NCBI RefSeq assembly: GCF_029873635.1
Contig: NC_080428.1
Coordinates: forward strand, 64,641,101-64,705,100
Direction: 5' to 3'
Origin: Malania oleifera
Lineage: Eukaryota; Streptophyta; Magnoliopsida; Santalales; Ximeniaceae
Length of the DNA: 64,000 nucleotides
Of the stretch, positions 35,545 through 46,853 are shown in pieces. Made by a program: the position numbers and the translations under genes. Every line of letters begins with the position of its first letter. Position 1 is the first letter of the stretch. Below the pieces are notes generated by a model. The model searched no databases. It was not told the DNA's origin and saw only the letters and a program-made list of their open reading frames with translations.

Positions 35545-35882
35545 CTTGGCTTGCAGTCGATGTTCCCGAGTCGTTCTCGGGCCCTAAGCTTGAAAATCGA
35601 GGCCAAAGACTTGCTATCTGATGAGGCGACGAACGGCGAAGGTTGCAAGGTTGCCGGCCTACGGCAGGTTGGAGGCTTGGAGTTGGAGTCGCGTCGTCGT
35701 GGCAACTGGAGACTTGAGAATGGCCGAGTAGGGAGGTAGAGCCGCAAAGCAGAGGCAGAGCCGCAGAGTGTCGAGGACTGCCGGACTGGAGAGTGTCCGA
35801 GTGGGGAGGGAGGCAAAGCCGCAGCGGCGTAGCGTAGACGATCGAGGTCGAGGACTCGGGGGGATTTGTTGAGATTGAGAGG
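35545..35882 (-). other. Candidate 5' exon of the minus-strand gene
   Basis: This GC-rich, pyrimidine-rich (minus strand) block stands out from its AT-rich surroundings, as plant first exons often do. It ends at a donor (CAAG/GTATAT). It is followed by the ATG exon at 33817 after an intron holding a Copia LTR. Upstream, the sequence is cut by the hAT element at 35891. Without it, a TATA-like CTTTATAC (near 36968) would lie about 80-90 bp further upstream. Its long ORFs have no known domain, so it is more likely 5' UTR than coding. Confidence 0.42.
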
Positions 35883-35890
35883 AAAGTAGG

Positions 35891-36932
35891 TAGGGGTGGC
35901 AAAACGGGTCATAACCCGTTGGGTCACCCGGACCCGTTCGTTTTAAACGGGTTCGGGTTTAAGAAAGTCAACCCATTTAATAAATGGGCGGGTCACGGGT
36001 TGACCCGTTTATACATTGATCAGCCGGGTTTGGACCGGGTCACTCAACGGGTGACCCGTTTATTTGGCTCCTATTCCTATATATATATTACACATAAACC
36101 TTAAACCCTAAATTTCCTTGTGGCCGCGGCTACCTCCTGCTAGGTTTCACTACCCTCGTCCCTTCTGCTTCGTCGCATGGGAGATGGGTGGCCATCTTCA
36201 TCAATCATCATCCGGTTGCAGACTTGCACAGTTACAATATCGTTTCCTCTCCCACAAAATCCCAATCCCGACTCCACGGCTTCGCCTCTCTCTCGCAAAT
36301 AGTCTCTTCTCCTACGGCATATCCTCTCGCCTCTCAAGCCCTCGACTCTCACTCTTTACTCTCTCAATCGCAACCTCACAGCCTCGCAGGTGATAGGTCA
36401 GTTCAAACTTTGACTCCGCAGTTCTCCACTCATGTCTGGTCTGATCTGCCAGAATAGATCTGGTCATTCTCGGGACTCGCCGTCGTCTCCATCCCAATTT
36501 TCGTCTCCGTCTTCGTCTCCGTATCCAGCTGACTCGTGGTCATACAGGCTTTGCTTGCTTAGTTTACTACTTTACTGAATTTGTTTGAATCTGATAAGTG
36601 AGGAAGCCGAGAGAGAGAGAGAGAGAGACTCTGAGAGAGACTGAGTGAGGAAGCTTGATACCCTTTCAACCGTGAGAGTGAGATGTGCTGAAATTTGGTA
36701 TTTTAATTTTTTAAATAAATAAAAGAGATGTGCTGGGGTTTTAAAATTTTAAAATAATATATATTTTTTTAAATGGGTAACCCGTGATCCGCCCGTTTAT
36801 TAAACGGGCGGGTTAGGGTTTATATGATTGGCACCCGTTTAACTTCGACCCGTTAAAGACCCGATCCGTTTACGACCCGGCCCGCTGGTGACCCGCCCAG
36901 ACCCGGCCCGCCCGCCCGTTTTGCCACCTCTA
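35891..36932. mobile_element. Non-autonomous hAT element, 1042 bp
   Basis: The left end is TAGGGGTGGCAAAACGGG and the right end, reversed, is TAGAGGTGGCAAAACGGG, a near-perfect terminal inverted repeat. The flanks are a perfect 8 bp duplication AAAGTAGG (35883-35890 and 36933-36940), as hAT transposases make. Both ends are packed with ACCCGTTT/CCCGCCCG subterminal motifs, probable transposase binding sites. There is no transposase domain (no hATC dimerisation region), so it needs an outside enzyme. The middle (36118-36540) is GC-rich, unlike the arms, and has short ORFs without known domains. Confidence 0.95.
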
Positions 36933-36940
36933 AAAGTAGG

Positions 36941-37739
36941 AAACCGTAGAAATGCTTCTCACTTGTATAAAGGGAGTTGATCCAGTGGGGTGCAGCCTAC
37001 TACAACTAGGATAAAGGACCAATCATATCTTAATACATATTAATTATATTGATTTATATATAATTTATATTTAAATTGGTTTTTCAGTTTGGTTCTATTT
37101 ATGAAACCGAAATTGAATATTTCTCATTTTTTAAAATCGAAATCCGAATACCAAAAATTTGAATTCTTTGTGATTTTGATTCCATTTTCAGTTTTTCAGT
37201 CATTTTTGTATACCCGTAGTGGAGCAAGGTGACGTGGCAGGGGTATGAAGGGGGACAACGTAGTGGAGTGCAGGGGGAAGTGGCTTCCTGTGAGTTCTCG
37301 AGTGACCAGGCTATGACTATGGGGAAGCAAAGGGAAAGTAGTTGGGGTTAATTTGGGCTTGCTTACAGGCTTGCAAACACCAAAAAGGCCCATAGTGGGC
37401 CTTAAAATAAATGCCTGGCCCATATTGGATTGTCACTTAACAGCCCACAATGTGGGCCCATAGTAAGCCCTAATCACATATTAGCCCAAATTAGACTGCA
37501 ATTTCAAATTGTTGAACCAACTTTGAAATATGCTTAGTATTGCAAGTGAATGCAACTAAAGAAGGTTCAATCCAAACAGCCTAATGATGAAACTTAGGAC
37601 CATGAATTTCAGACCATAAATTTGGGTTTGTGTGCATTTGGATAAATTTTAATACAACTTTATATTACATCTTATTTAAATATAATACAAATTTAAATTT
37701 AAGCTCATACCCAACATTAGGTTATTGCAATTGTAACAT
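36941..37739. other. No gene seen
   Basis: Mixed sequence. 37380-37480 has several CCCATA/GGGCCC-type words. A minus-strand ORF at 37196-37423 has no recognisable domain. 37075-37180 has the low-complexity GGTTTTTCAGTTTGGTT text common in plant repeats. Confidence 0.5.
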
Positions 37740-38320
37740 ATTGTCAAAATAGACAGCCAAGTAATACAAATAATTTTTTTTATATTATATTATTAATTAA
37801 TGAATATATAATTCCTATATACATTTTCACATTCTATTTTTAAAATAAATATTTCTTTGATTAATGTTTCCATCTCTATCAATTATTATGCTACAATCTT
37901 ACTCACTCGGGTGAATCATGTCTTAACTTTTTTCTTCCTCTTAAAATTTGAGATTAGCAGGAAGTTCAACTGCTCTATTACTTTGCTATCTCGATCATAC
38001 TTGTGCACCATATTAATTTCTTCTCAAGAATTTAATTGTTTTTCTATTTTTTATTATAAAATATTTATATGTAAAGAAAACCTTGTGTTTTGAAGATGCT
38101 ACAATTAAACCTTAGCTCTAAAAAAATATTATTCTTCTAAAATGTTATTTGATTATATTAATAGACTTTTTTAGGACAAAGACTATTGGAAAGGCTATGT
38201 GGAACAATTAGTTGGCCATGTGAAATGGTTGGTCCCAATTAGTTGAGAATTAGAGGTGTTCTATGGCCAATTTGTACAATGGAGGTTAATCAACTTTGGT
38301 GCATTGACCCCAATACTAAT
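37740..38320 (+). repeat. Partial copy of the duplicated locus (downstream part)
   Basis: Homologous to 31990-32545 in the same order (TTAATGAATATATAATTCC; GAAGTTCAACTGCTC; AGTTGGCCATGTG; GGTTAATCA). Divergence is higher than between copies II and III. It lacks the ORF part. Confidence 0.75.
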
Positions 38321-38336
38321 AACATTACTATAACGC

Positions 38337-38607
38337 CCTGAATCCGAAAACTCGGTCCAGTACGCTATTCTACTTAAATCATGCTCTGTGGAACCCTAAA
38401 CCCACCTGGTGGGACTTGGGTGCCATGTAATCCATTTTCCTATACCTGTTATTCAATTAACAACTATGTAGCAGAAAACATAACTATAATTCAGAGTTTT
38501 CTACATCTATTTACATTTCAAAATAAACTATTCATCCACCTCTATCCACATATATACGTATCTCCAAAAACAAAATCCACAACTTGCAGTATTCATAACT
38601 CAAAAAA
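38337..38607 (+). repeat. LTR-like fragment
   Basis: TATAACGCCCTGAATCCG is a typical start of a plant Gypsy LTR. 40030-40260 may be its continuation after the inserted Copia material. Weak call. Confidence 0.3.
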
Positions 38608-39115
38608 TGTTAGGACCAGAGGAGCCCATGGGTGGATTTGATACACATGGGTGAACACTAACTTGACCCAAAAGTTCAAGCCTATTGGGTCTTGGATCCA
38701 ACCATATATATAAGCCTCCATCATCCATTCTAATTTTTCAATGTGGGACAAGCTCATAAGTGGAATTCTTAACGATCTACCCCTCACTTATGAGTTCCAA
38801 TTGCTCCCCCTTGAACAGAAATCTTCTCTCTTCTAAACAATTCTCCAACAGTTGCTCAAGCGGACCTTACCACTAGCGCCTTACGTGCCTCATATTGCAT
38901 TCCACGTGCCTCCGAACCAATCCTACCTCTCATGTCTTGATCCTATTTGGATCCATCTGCAGCCTAGATGATCCTTATTGGCCTCAGCCAAACACTTGGT
39001 CCTCCAACTATTAGCACATCAAGAGAATTAGCTTCCCGTCTTGCCTTTTATGATGTCGCTCACCTAGAGTTATGAACCGTCGACTCTGATACCACTTATT
39101 AGGAACCTGTGAGCA
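38608..39115 (-). repeat. Minus-strand LTR end, primer site and leader-like DNA
   Basis: On the minus strand, CTCACAGGTTCCT (the end seen in the LTR at 39659-40029) is followed by GTGGTATCAGAG (a tRNA-Met primer site, 39084-39094) and leader-like sequence. It faces away from the plus-strand pol fragment that begins at about 39140, so two oppositely oriented pieces of one family meet here. Confidence 0.4.
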
Positions 39116-39139
39116 GATCGTCACACCACCACCTCCTAC

Positions 39140-39587
39140 TTTAGCTCTGGAGCTTAGGAGATCTACTCGATCCCATGTACCAAACAGAAAGTATATTAAT
39201 TACTTACTGCCTACAAATGGAGGAGAGCCCGAATGCTATGATAAAGCATGTTAGGTGGCAGATATGAGCAAGTGGGAGATTGCGATGAAGGATGAGATGA
39301 AGTCCCTCACCTCCAATAGAACGTGGGAACTAACTGAGTTGCCCAAAGGCCTTCACAACAAGTGGATGTATAGAATCAAAGAGGAGCATGACAGCTCCAG
39401 AAGGTACAAGCCTCGGTTGGTAGTCAAAGGCTTTGAATTGAAGGAAGGGATTGACTATACCGACATCTTTGCACCAGTTGTGAAGCTAACAACCATTAGA
39501 TTAGTCTGCGGGAATCAAGCAGACGGGAAGGTGGTGACTATAGAAAAGTTAAAGTTGTGTTCAACTTCAGTTGGTCTTCATGCCTGA
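39140..39587 (+). pseudogene. Copia pol fragment (reverse transcriptase joined to RNase H end)
   Basis: Reads LRRSTRSHVPNRKYINYLL, then GGEPECYDKAC, MSKWEIAMKDEMKSLTSNRT, RYKPRLVVKGFELKEGIDYT and KLTTIRLV. It then jumps to the last part of RNase H (TIEKLKLCSTSVGLHA). The catalytic part of reverse transcriptase, including YVDD, and most of RNase H are deleted. Confidence 0.8.
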
Positions 39588-39658
39588 AGACATATTTTGA
39601 GCACATCACTTATTCATGATATTGGTTAAGGAGACGTCTCTGTCTCCAAGTAGGATAT

Positions 39659-40029
39659 TGTTGTAACTGAAGTAAGGAGACAGCCAGGAGCTGGAGCTGA
39701 GTTGGAAACATGGTCCATTTATCTCTCCATTCATTTTGATTTTATCTTAATGGATGAAACTCCCAAATTTGTAATTTAATGTATTAATTGTGATTTAAAT
39801 ATCATCCCTATGAATAAAGAGCTGAGGAATACAAGAGAGACATAAGTGAGAAGCTCAGAGAGCAGAGAGGAGAAAGAGAGGAGGAAGAGAGGGAGAAAGA
39901 GAGTGAGAGTTGTAATTTTTCAGCGAATAGTGAATTTGTGGTGTGTGCTCCGTGGACGTAGATCGATATTGACCGAACCACATTAAATTTCTGGTGTCAT
40001 ATTTTCTGGTTGCTCACAGGTTCCTAACA
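39659..40029 (+). repeat. 3' LTR of the 39.1 kb Copia fragment
   Basis: Starts TGTTGTAACTG after a polypurine-type CTCCAAGTAGGATA and ends GGTTCCTAACA. It is 371 bp and related to the LTR at 33986-34444. Confidence 0.7.
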
Positions 40030-41052
40030 AAAGACTTGAAACATAAAACATAAAACAAAACTTATACATCCCAAAAGTATCATCAAAATTTATATCATTT
40101 TCTTTCTATATCCAAAAATACTATAATAACCCTGAGCTCTCTAAGCTCGATCATGTAGGGTATGCATGGAATCGGGTTTTCCTGGTGCCTATTTGACTAT
40201 CAAATCAGCCCAAGTAATTGTCATTTAGCGTGGAATCGGGTTTTCCTTCTTTGAATTGAGCTCGTTGATCTCTAGTGCATGGATATGTATTAATATTCAT
40301 TTCAATGAAAGATTTTGTATTAAAAAGAAAACTCATGCAAAAAATGATAACTTATTTTATACTTAATAATTCAAAAAACTCAAATGTTGATCATTTCTAA
40401 AATTATATTTTTATGCATTCTTTTGCTATATTTTTTTTTTCCTCAATTTTCTTGATATGAAATATGAAAATTAAATTCTCTTATATTTCTTTTACTTTTT
40501 TTCCTCATTTTTCATTTTCTAAATAGAGCCTAAACAGAAGGTTGTTGTTATCAATTAATTAGTTTATCTAATTGATTAACAATTTCAATAATAATTATTT
40601 TAAATTAATATTTAAATATTTCCCACTCAATAAAATAATATAAGATTTCCCTATTTAATTAAATATAATTAGTGTATATTTATAATGTATAATTGTTATA
40701 TTAATTTATGATAAAAAAATATTTTTAAATAAATTACAAAATGTAATTTATTCTATATGAAAATTTAAATTAATAAATGATTCTTCCCTCCAATAATTCA
40801 GAAACAATTTAATTAATCATTATTATAATAAATAAATAATAAGCGGGAAAAAAAAAAATTCTTCGTGCACAGAAAATCTCGCTACACCAAGTAGCGAGAT
40901 TTGCATACATTCATCTTGACCGTGACACGTGGCAAATCTCACTACTTGAACTAGCGAGATTACGTCAAAGTCGTTTGAGAAATACTTCCCAGAATAGGGT
41001 ATTATTAAATATATATTTAAAAAAAAAACCATTAAGCTGGGAAAAAACTCGT
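40030..41052. other. AT-rich stretch without genes; hairpin near 40874
   Basis: 40030-40260 may belong to the LTR broken at 38607. 40290-40830 is AT-rich with nothing recognisable. A perfect hairpin is listed separately. Confidence 0.5.
40874..40902. repeat. Perfect 12 bp inverted repeat (hairpin)
   Basis: AAATCTCGCTAC and GTAGCGAGATTT flank a 5-base loop ACCAA. A second, imperfect pair (AAATCTCACTAC ... CTAGCGAGATTA) lies at about 40933-40962. Confidence 0.85.
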
Positions 41053-41896
41053 GTTTAGGCACTATTTAGTCGTGAAAATAGTTTCATTTTTTTATTTATA
41101 ATTTTTTAATAATCACATAAATGCCACATTATTTTTAAATTTTCTTTATCTATATGGAAAAGTGGAAAAGTATTATTATTTTTTTATATTTTTTACTTCT
41201 TAAATATTTACGTATGAGAGTATAAAATTCAAATCTTAGAATTTAATTTGTGTGATTTTTATACATTGAATTTCTCTCAAATCTACACAAATCCAAATCC
41301 ACTTCCCACAATTCATGTTCATAAATGCTATCTTATATAATTACGAAAAAATTAAAAAATGATTTTCTTTTTTTGTAATTATTTTGAGAACTCTAAATAA
41401 AAAAAATAAAAAACCTATTTTGCAACTAAACAAACTCTTCATTTTCTACACTTTTAGTATGAACCTTGAAAAACTAAAAAATATGATGATATTTATATAT
41501 TTTTTTTATAAAAAAAAAATCAAGAATCAAGAATTGAAAATGAGAAATATTTTCCACAACTAAATGGGTTCCAACTTTTGGAATAGGATTAAAGAATAAA
41601 GACGAATTTAGAATGCAGAATACAAAGATATACCATTAAGATACAATTATTTAATGATATTAACTTTTATTTTAAAAGGCATGAAATTACAATTGATTTA
41701 ATCTGTATATATGGAAAACAATTTGTATTTTTCCTTTTTAGTTCTTAAAAAATGTAATAAAAATATCAGTGAATCCTGTTTAATATTTATCTTAGTGAAA
41801 GCTTCTCTAATTTGAAAACATGCATGCACATTAAAGTGATATTTGATGGCACAAATAAAGGATGACAAGAAGTAGGAAAATTGATGGCTAGTTATG

Positions 41897-42416
41897 TGTC
41901 ACGGGCTAAGCTTGTTCAGGGCATTATGCTTGCCTATGACCGCTTATTTCGTGTGTTTGGGATGGGTTTCCATCATGTAAATACTAGTGTATGGTTATTT
42001 TCTAGTATTTATTTCATTGTAAGCCAAATAAGGCAGTATGACTCCTCGGTCACTTTGATGTTTCCTAGTGTTAGAGTGAGAATGGCCTAGAAAGCTCTTT
42101 AGAGGAGGGTGAGTGTTCATCAATCATTGTAAAACTCACTAGCAATTGTCAACGTGCTTAGCCTACTTGCCTCCCTTGATAAGTACAACATGTCAACGGA
42201 GGATTTGTTAATGAATTACGTTTGCTTCAATATTTACTGCTTAGTTGCCACGGCTTTCATGAATTGATTATTATTTCCGCTGCTATCTGATTGAATGTTA
42301 ATGAAAGTGCTTCGTGGATGAATGTTGGTAAACAAAAGGCTGGCTAGTTAAGCAAGAGTGCTTTAGCTAGCGCCGCACGGCCCTTCACAACGGTGTGAAA
42401 AAGGCGGACCGTGACA
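41897..42416 (+). repeat. 5' LTR of Gypsy element C2
   Basis: 520 bp, starting TGTCACGGGC and ending CCGTGACA. It pairs with 45613-46132 (also 520 bp), with roughly 15-20 differences counted by eye. The target duplication is TTATG (41892-41896 and 46133-46137). Confidence 0.95.
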
Positions 42417-42418
42417 TT

Positions 42419-42430
42419 TGGTATCAGAGC
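42419..42430 (+). promoter_or_regulatory. Primer binding site of Gypsy C2
   Basis: TGGTATCAGAGC, two bases after the LTR. Confidence 0.9.
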
Positions 42431-42525
42431 CCAAGTCGGTGACACTTGGTGAGAGCCCAAGGTTGAGTTGCTACGTGAATTTGATTGCCTTCGTTGTTGG
42501 GTTTGGGAAGCTTTGGTAAGTGACC

Positions 42526-45500
42526 ATGGCACCAAACACTACTGAGAGGATCAACGTGCTGGAAGCACAGGTTGAAGAGTCAACCAACACTATGGCCGCG
42601 GAGGTGGCCCAGATGAGAGAACTTGTTGATGAAGTGAGGGGATCACAAAAACATCAAGCAGGTTTGATAGGCGACATGTCAGAGGACTTTCGCCACACTG
42701 TGGAAACTTTGCAAGCTCGGATGGCAGATCTGGATGCAAAGGTAAATGTGATGGTTCTTGCTATGGGAAACTCCAACACTCTGGGAGTTAGCAAGACCAA
42801 GGTGCCAGAACCCAGGACATATGGGGGTGCCCGAGATGCCAAGGAGTTAGAGAACTTCTTGTTTGATGTGGAGCAGTACTTTCGCGTTGTGAGGATGGCC
42901 TCAGAACGGGCATAGGTGGATATTGCGACCATCTACTTGGTTGGTGATGCCAAACTGTGGTGGCGTACCAAGTACAGAGAAATTGAGAATGGAAACTGTG
43001 TGATTGATAGTTGGGCAGACTTGAGGAGAGAGCTCAAGGCCCAATTCTTTCCTAAGAACGTTGAGTATAATGCAAGGAGAAAACTGAGAGATCTCAAGCA
43101 TACGGGGTCAATCAGTGAATATGTGAAACAATTTTCTGCTTTAATGTTGGATATTCGGGATATGTCGGAGAAGGACAAGTTGTTCTATTTTCTAGAGGGG
43201 ATGAAACCGTGGGCAAGAACTGAACTTCATAGGCAAAGGGTTCAAAACTTGTCAACTGCACAAGCGGCTGCAGAGCGCTTGACAGACTACGCTGGTGATG
43301 AGACCACTTCGTCCAAACGGTTTGGCGGAGAGGGAAACAGTGGAAAGTCTTTCAAGAATGGCAAACCCAAGAGTGGGGGAGCCGACTCTAAATCATCAAC
43401 CTCACAGGAAGCTTCGTCGTCTCAAGGGTTCAACACACCAAATGGAAAGGGGAAAAGTAAAATTGAGTGTTTCTTGTGTCGAGGTCCTCATAGAGTTTTT
43501 GAGTACCCTCACAAAGCATCACTTAATGCCTTACAGGCTTCCATTGTAGAACAGGCAGTGGAAGACGATGGGGAAGAGGATGATGCCCCAAGGGTGGGTT
43601 CAGTGTGGTTGGTGAACGCATTGGAAAAGCAGGCAAAAACACCGAAAGTTACACGAGCAAAAGGGTTAATGTTTGTGGACTTGAGGATAAATGGGAAGAG
43701 TACTCGCGCTATGGTGGATAAGGGAGCTACTCATAATTTTGTTTCGCAGTTGGAAGCAGGAAGACTCAACTTATCCTTAGAGAAGGATATAGGACGCGTG
43801 AAAGCAGTTAACTCTATAGCCCAGCCTACTCTGGGAGTAGCCAAGCAAGTGGTTATAAAGCTTGGACAGTGGGAAGGTCATGCGAATTTCACAGCGGTAC
43901 CATTGGATGACTATCCAGTCATTCTAGGAATGGAGTTCCTAATGGGGACGAGGGCAGTGCTGATGCCTTCGGCTGGTTCCCTGTGTCTGATGGGACATCA
44001 CTCGTGCATGGTGCAAGTCGTTGCAACGAAAGGAGACGAAGGGAAGTCCCTTTCAGCCATACAACTCAATGAAGGATTGGGTCAGGGTGAGCAGACACGT
44101 CTAGCCACGGTGGTGGTAGACAAAGAAGTAGGCCAAGAGCTGGAGCCTACGACCATCCAAGCGGTGTTGGATGAGGATAAGGAGGTGTTGCAGGATAAGC
44201 TGCCTCACAATTTGCCTTCACGACGGACTGTGGAGCAAGAGATCAAGTTGTTATCAGGAGTGAAACCACCTGCTAAAAGGTCATGTTGGATTGCGCCTAG
44301 AGAGATAGTAGAGTTGGGGAAACAGCTTGATGAAGTGGAAGCGGGATGTGTTCGCCCTTCCAAAACACCGTTGGGAGCATCGGTGTCGTTTCAGAGGAAA
44401 CATGAAGAGCATCTACGCAAGGTATTCGACAGGCTGAAGGGAAACAGTCTGAATTTGAAGAAGGAGAATATCTCTTTCGCTCGGCGGAGCAACAAATTCC
44501 TTGGTCAAGTCGTTGAACAAGGTCGTATCCGGAGGGGTATGGAGAAGGTAAGGAAGATTCAAGAACGGAAGATCCCCACAACAGTGAAGGAGTTGCGTTC
44601 CTTTCTTGGCCTTACTAGTTTCTACAGGAAGTTCGTTAAGGGGTATTCGCGGAGAATGACTCCAATGACAGGACTACTGGGGAGGTATTATTGGCCGCAC
44701 ACGCGGGATGATGTGGTTGATTATACCAAAACTTGTCTCACTTGCCAACAAGACAAGGGGGAGCGGAAGAAGTATGGTACTTTCATGGCCGCACCAAAGT
44801 ACTGTTCGGCAGAGGGGACAACACAATTGTTCCTTGTGACTATTGTGAAACATTGGGGTGTTCCCCAAGTTATTATTTGTGACCAAGATTTAATGTTCAC
44901 TGACAACTTCTTAACAGAGTTTTTCAGGATATTCAGGTCACATCTTGACATCTCTTCGAGTTATCATCAACAGACAGACGAACAGATGAAGAGATTCAGA
45001 GAGCTACTAGATGAGTACTTGTGCCATTGTGTCAACGACAACTAGAAGAATGGCGTACAACTACTTGATGTGGCTCCGTTCTGTGGCAATGCCCAAAGGT
45101 GCTCAACAACCAACAAGAGCCCTTTTGAGCTTGTTACAGGCCAACTGCCGCTGTTACCTCACACAGTGGGCGAGCCGTACAGACGAAAGAGTCCCAGGGC
45201 GTACATCTTCACCAGCGAAGGGAGAAAGAATGCAGAGTTTGCCCAAACCTATCTGGAGAAAGCTTCTAAGCAGATGAAGAAGTGGGCAGATTAGGAGAGA
45301 AAACCGCAATTTCATGTCAATTGCCTCAAGCCATTCAACGCCAACACCAACGACCTGAGCAGAAGTCAGTCAAACAGCGCAGAGTTGAAGACAGTGCAAC
45401 CTGACAGACAGAATGTTAAAGAGATCCTTGCAGACAGAAAGCTCATATCCTCAAGGAAGAAGCGGCAGAAGTTCCTAGTGAAGTGGAAGTGCCTTGATGA

Positions 45501-45600
45501 CAAAGAAATCAGCTGGATTTCTGTGGAAGATTTGAAGCCATTCATGGACAAAGTTGAAGTGTACCTATCGCCAAAAGTCTACGAGGACGTCGACCGCATA
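42526..45600 (+). pseudogene. Gypsy C2 gag-pol, internally deleted chromovirus polyprotein
   Basis: Gag starts at ATG 42526 and has one stop (TAG 42913), after which a 709-codon frame runs to 45045. It covers Gag (WWRTKYREIE; FPKNVEYNARRKLR), a damaged knuckle (CFLCRGPHRVFEY, last Cys lost) and protease with VDKGATHNF where VDTGA is expected. The start of reverse transcriptase follows (VRPSKTPLGASVSF), and the frame then jumps to the thumb (HEEHLRKVFDRLK). The palm with YxDD is gone, most of RNase H is gone, and integrase begins at the CxxC zinc part (TCLTCQQDKG) with a partial core. A chromodomain (KEILADRKLISSRKKRQKFL) lies in another frame at 45385-45600. It cannot encode enzyme activity. 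Confidence 0.9.
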
Positions 45601-45612
45601 AGTGGGGGAGAA
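45601..45612 (+). promoter_or_regulatory. Polypurine tract of Gypsy C2
   Basis: AGTGGGGGAGAA directly before the 3' LTR. Confidence 0.85.
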
Positions 45613-46132
45613 TGTCACGGGCTAAGCTTGTTCAGGGCATTATGCTTGCCTATGACCGCTTATCTCGTGTGTTTGGGATTTGTTTCCATCATGTAAATAC
45701 TAGTGTAGGGTTATTTTCTAGTATTTATTTCATTGTAAGTCAAATAAGGCAGTATGACTCCTCGGTCACTTTGATGTTTCCTAGTGCTAGAGTGAGAATG
45801 GCCTAGAAAGCTCTTTAGGAGAGGGTGAGTGTTCATCAATCATTGTAAAACTCACTAACAATTGTCAACGTGCTTAGCCTACTTGCCTCCCTCGATAAGT
45901 ACAACATGTCAACTGATGATTTGTTAATGAATTACGTTTGCTTCAATATTTACTGCTTGGTTGCCACGGTTTTCATGAATTGATTATTATTTCCGCTGCT
46001 ATCTGATTGAATGTTAATGAAAGTGCTTCGTGGATGAATGTTGGTAAACAAAAGGCTGGCTAGTTAAGCAAGAGTGCTTTAGCTAGCGCCGCACGGCCCT
46101 TCACAATGGTGTGAAAAAGGCGGACCGTGACA
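45613..46132 (+). repeat. 3' LTR of Gypsy element C2
   Basis: Same length as the 5' LTR, followed by the TTATG duplication. The short ORF inside both LTRs (from MSRAKLVQGIMLAYDRL) is LTR sequence, not a gene. Confidence 0.95.
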
Positions 46133-46213
46133 TTATGGTATGTAATAATTTATAGAAATATTTTTGTAATATCGATAATAAATGTCAATTCAAAACGTCA
46201 TGACAACTCTAAC

Positions 46214-46223
46214 TCTATATAAA
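46214..46223 (+). promoter_or_regulatory. TATA box of small ORF copy III
   Basis: TCTATATAAA lies 71 bp before the ATG at 46294; same layout as copies I and II. Confidence 0.5.
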
Positions 46224-46293
46224 CCACTAGGCTCACACTCAATTTCATACCAAAATTCATTTTAGAGAGAAAGAGTGGGGGATAAGAAAGAAA

Positions 46294-46440
46294 ATGATTC
46301 TTGTTGAAGCCTTGAAGTTTATGGCATCCATGGTAAACGGTTGATTGCTCTTGGGAGATTTCAATTGGAAAAAGTTTTGCTTGAAGCTGAAAGAAGAAAG
46401 GAAGAATTTTGTTTGTGGCAAGTCACTCAACATTACTTAG
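46294..46440 (+). pseudogene. Small ORF copy III with a premature stop
   Basis: Same 49-codon length as copy I, no indels, same terminal stop. Codon 17 is TGA (46342-46344) where copy I has TCA (Ser). Other changes are few, about half of them silent. Start context and TATA box are kept, but the TTATG-flanked Gypsy insertion 160 bp upstream separates the promoter from its former upstream DNA. Confidence 0.5.
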
Positions 46441-46776
46441 ATTCGTCATAAACTAAGATATTATTTTTCTTTTTCATAATCTTGAAAATAATGTTGATCA
46501 AGATAGTTTGTATCTGCTTTATTAACGTGTTCTTGCAGTGTATTTAATTTTTAATGTCTCATGTATGTTTTATAATCCTATGTTATAGTACTTAAATCTA
46601 TGTTCCCCAATAAAATGCAATTATTTAATTAATGATATCGACTTTTTATAATCTGATACATATACAACAAAAATTCCAACAAAATATAAGCATTTGTTTA
46701 GACTTAGATTAGATTTGAAATTTGGATTTCAAATATTTGGTTTTAAACAAATGGTGATATTGGATTTTAAACTGGG

Positions 46777-46834
<58 letters not shown>

Positions 46835-46853
46835 GAAGAAGAAGAAGAAGAAG
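46777..46853. repeat. AAT/GAA microsatellite
   Basis: About 18 AAT triplets followed by AAG triplets. The poly-Tyr minus-strand ORF here is an artefact. Confidence 0.95.

Noticed and set aside
35426..35927. Two overlapping minus-strand ORFs of 142 and 158 codons
   Set aside because: Their start codons lie inside the hAT element, they run through a likely splice donor at 35545, and they are low-complexity Pro/Ser text. A 5' exon is more likely.
36118..36497. Several ORFs on both strands inside the hAT element
   Set aside because: Mutually overlapping, no transposase domain, GC-rich sequence that stays open by chance.
41881..42090. ORF of 69 codons recurring at 45612-45806
   Set aside because: Lies in the two LTRs of Gypsy C2.
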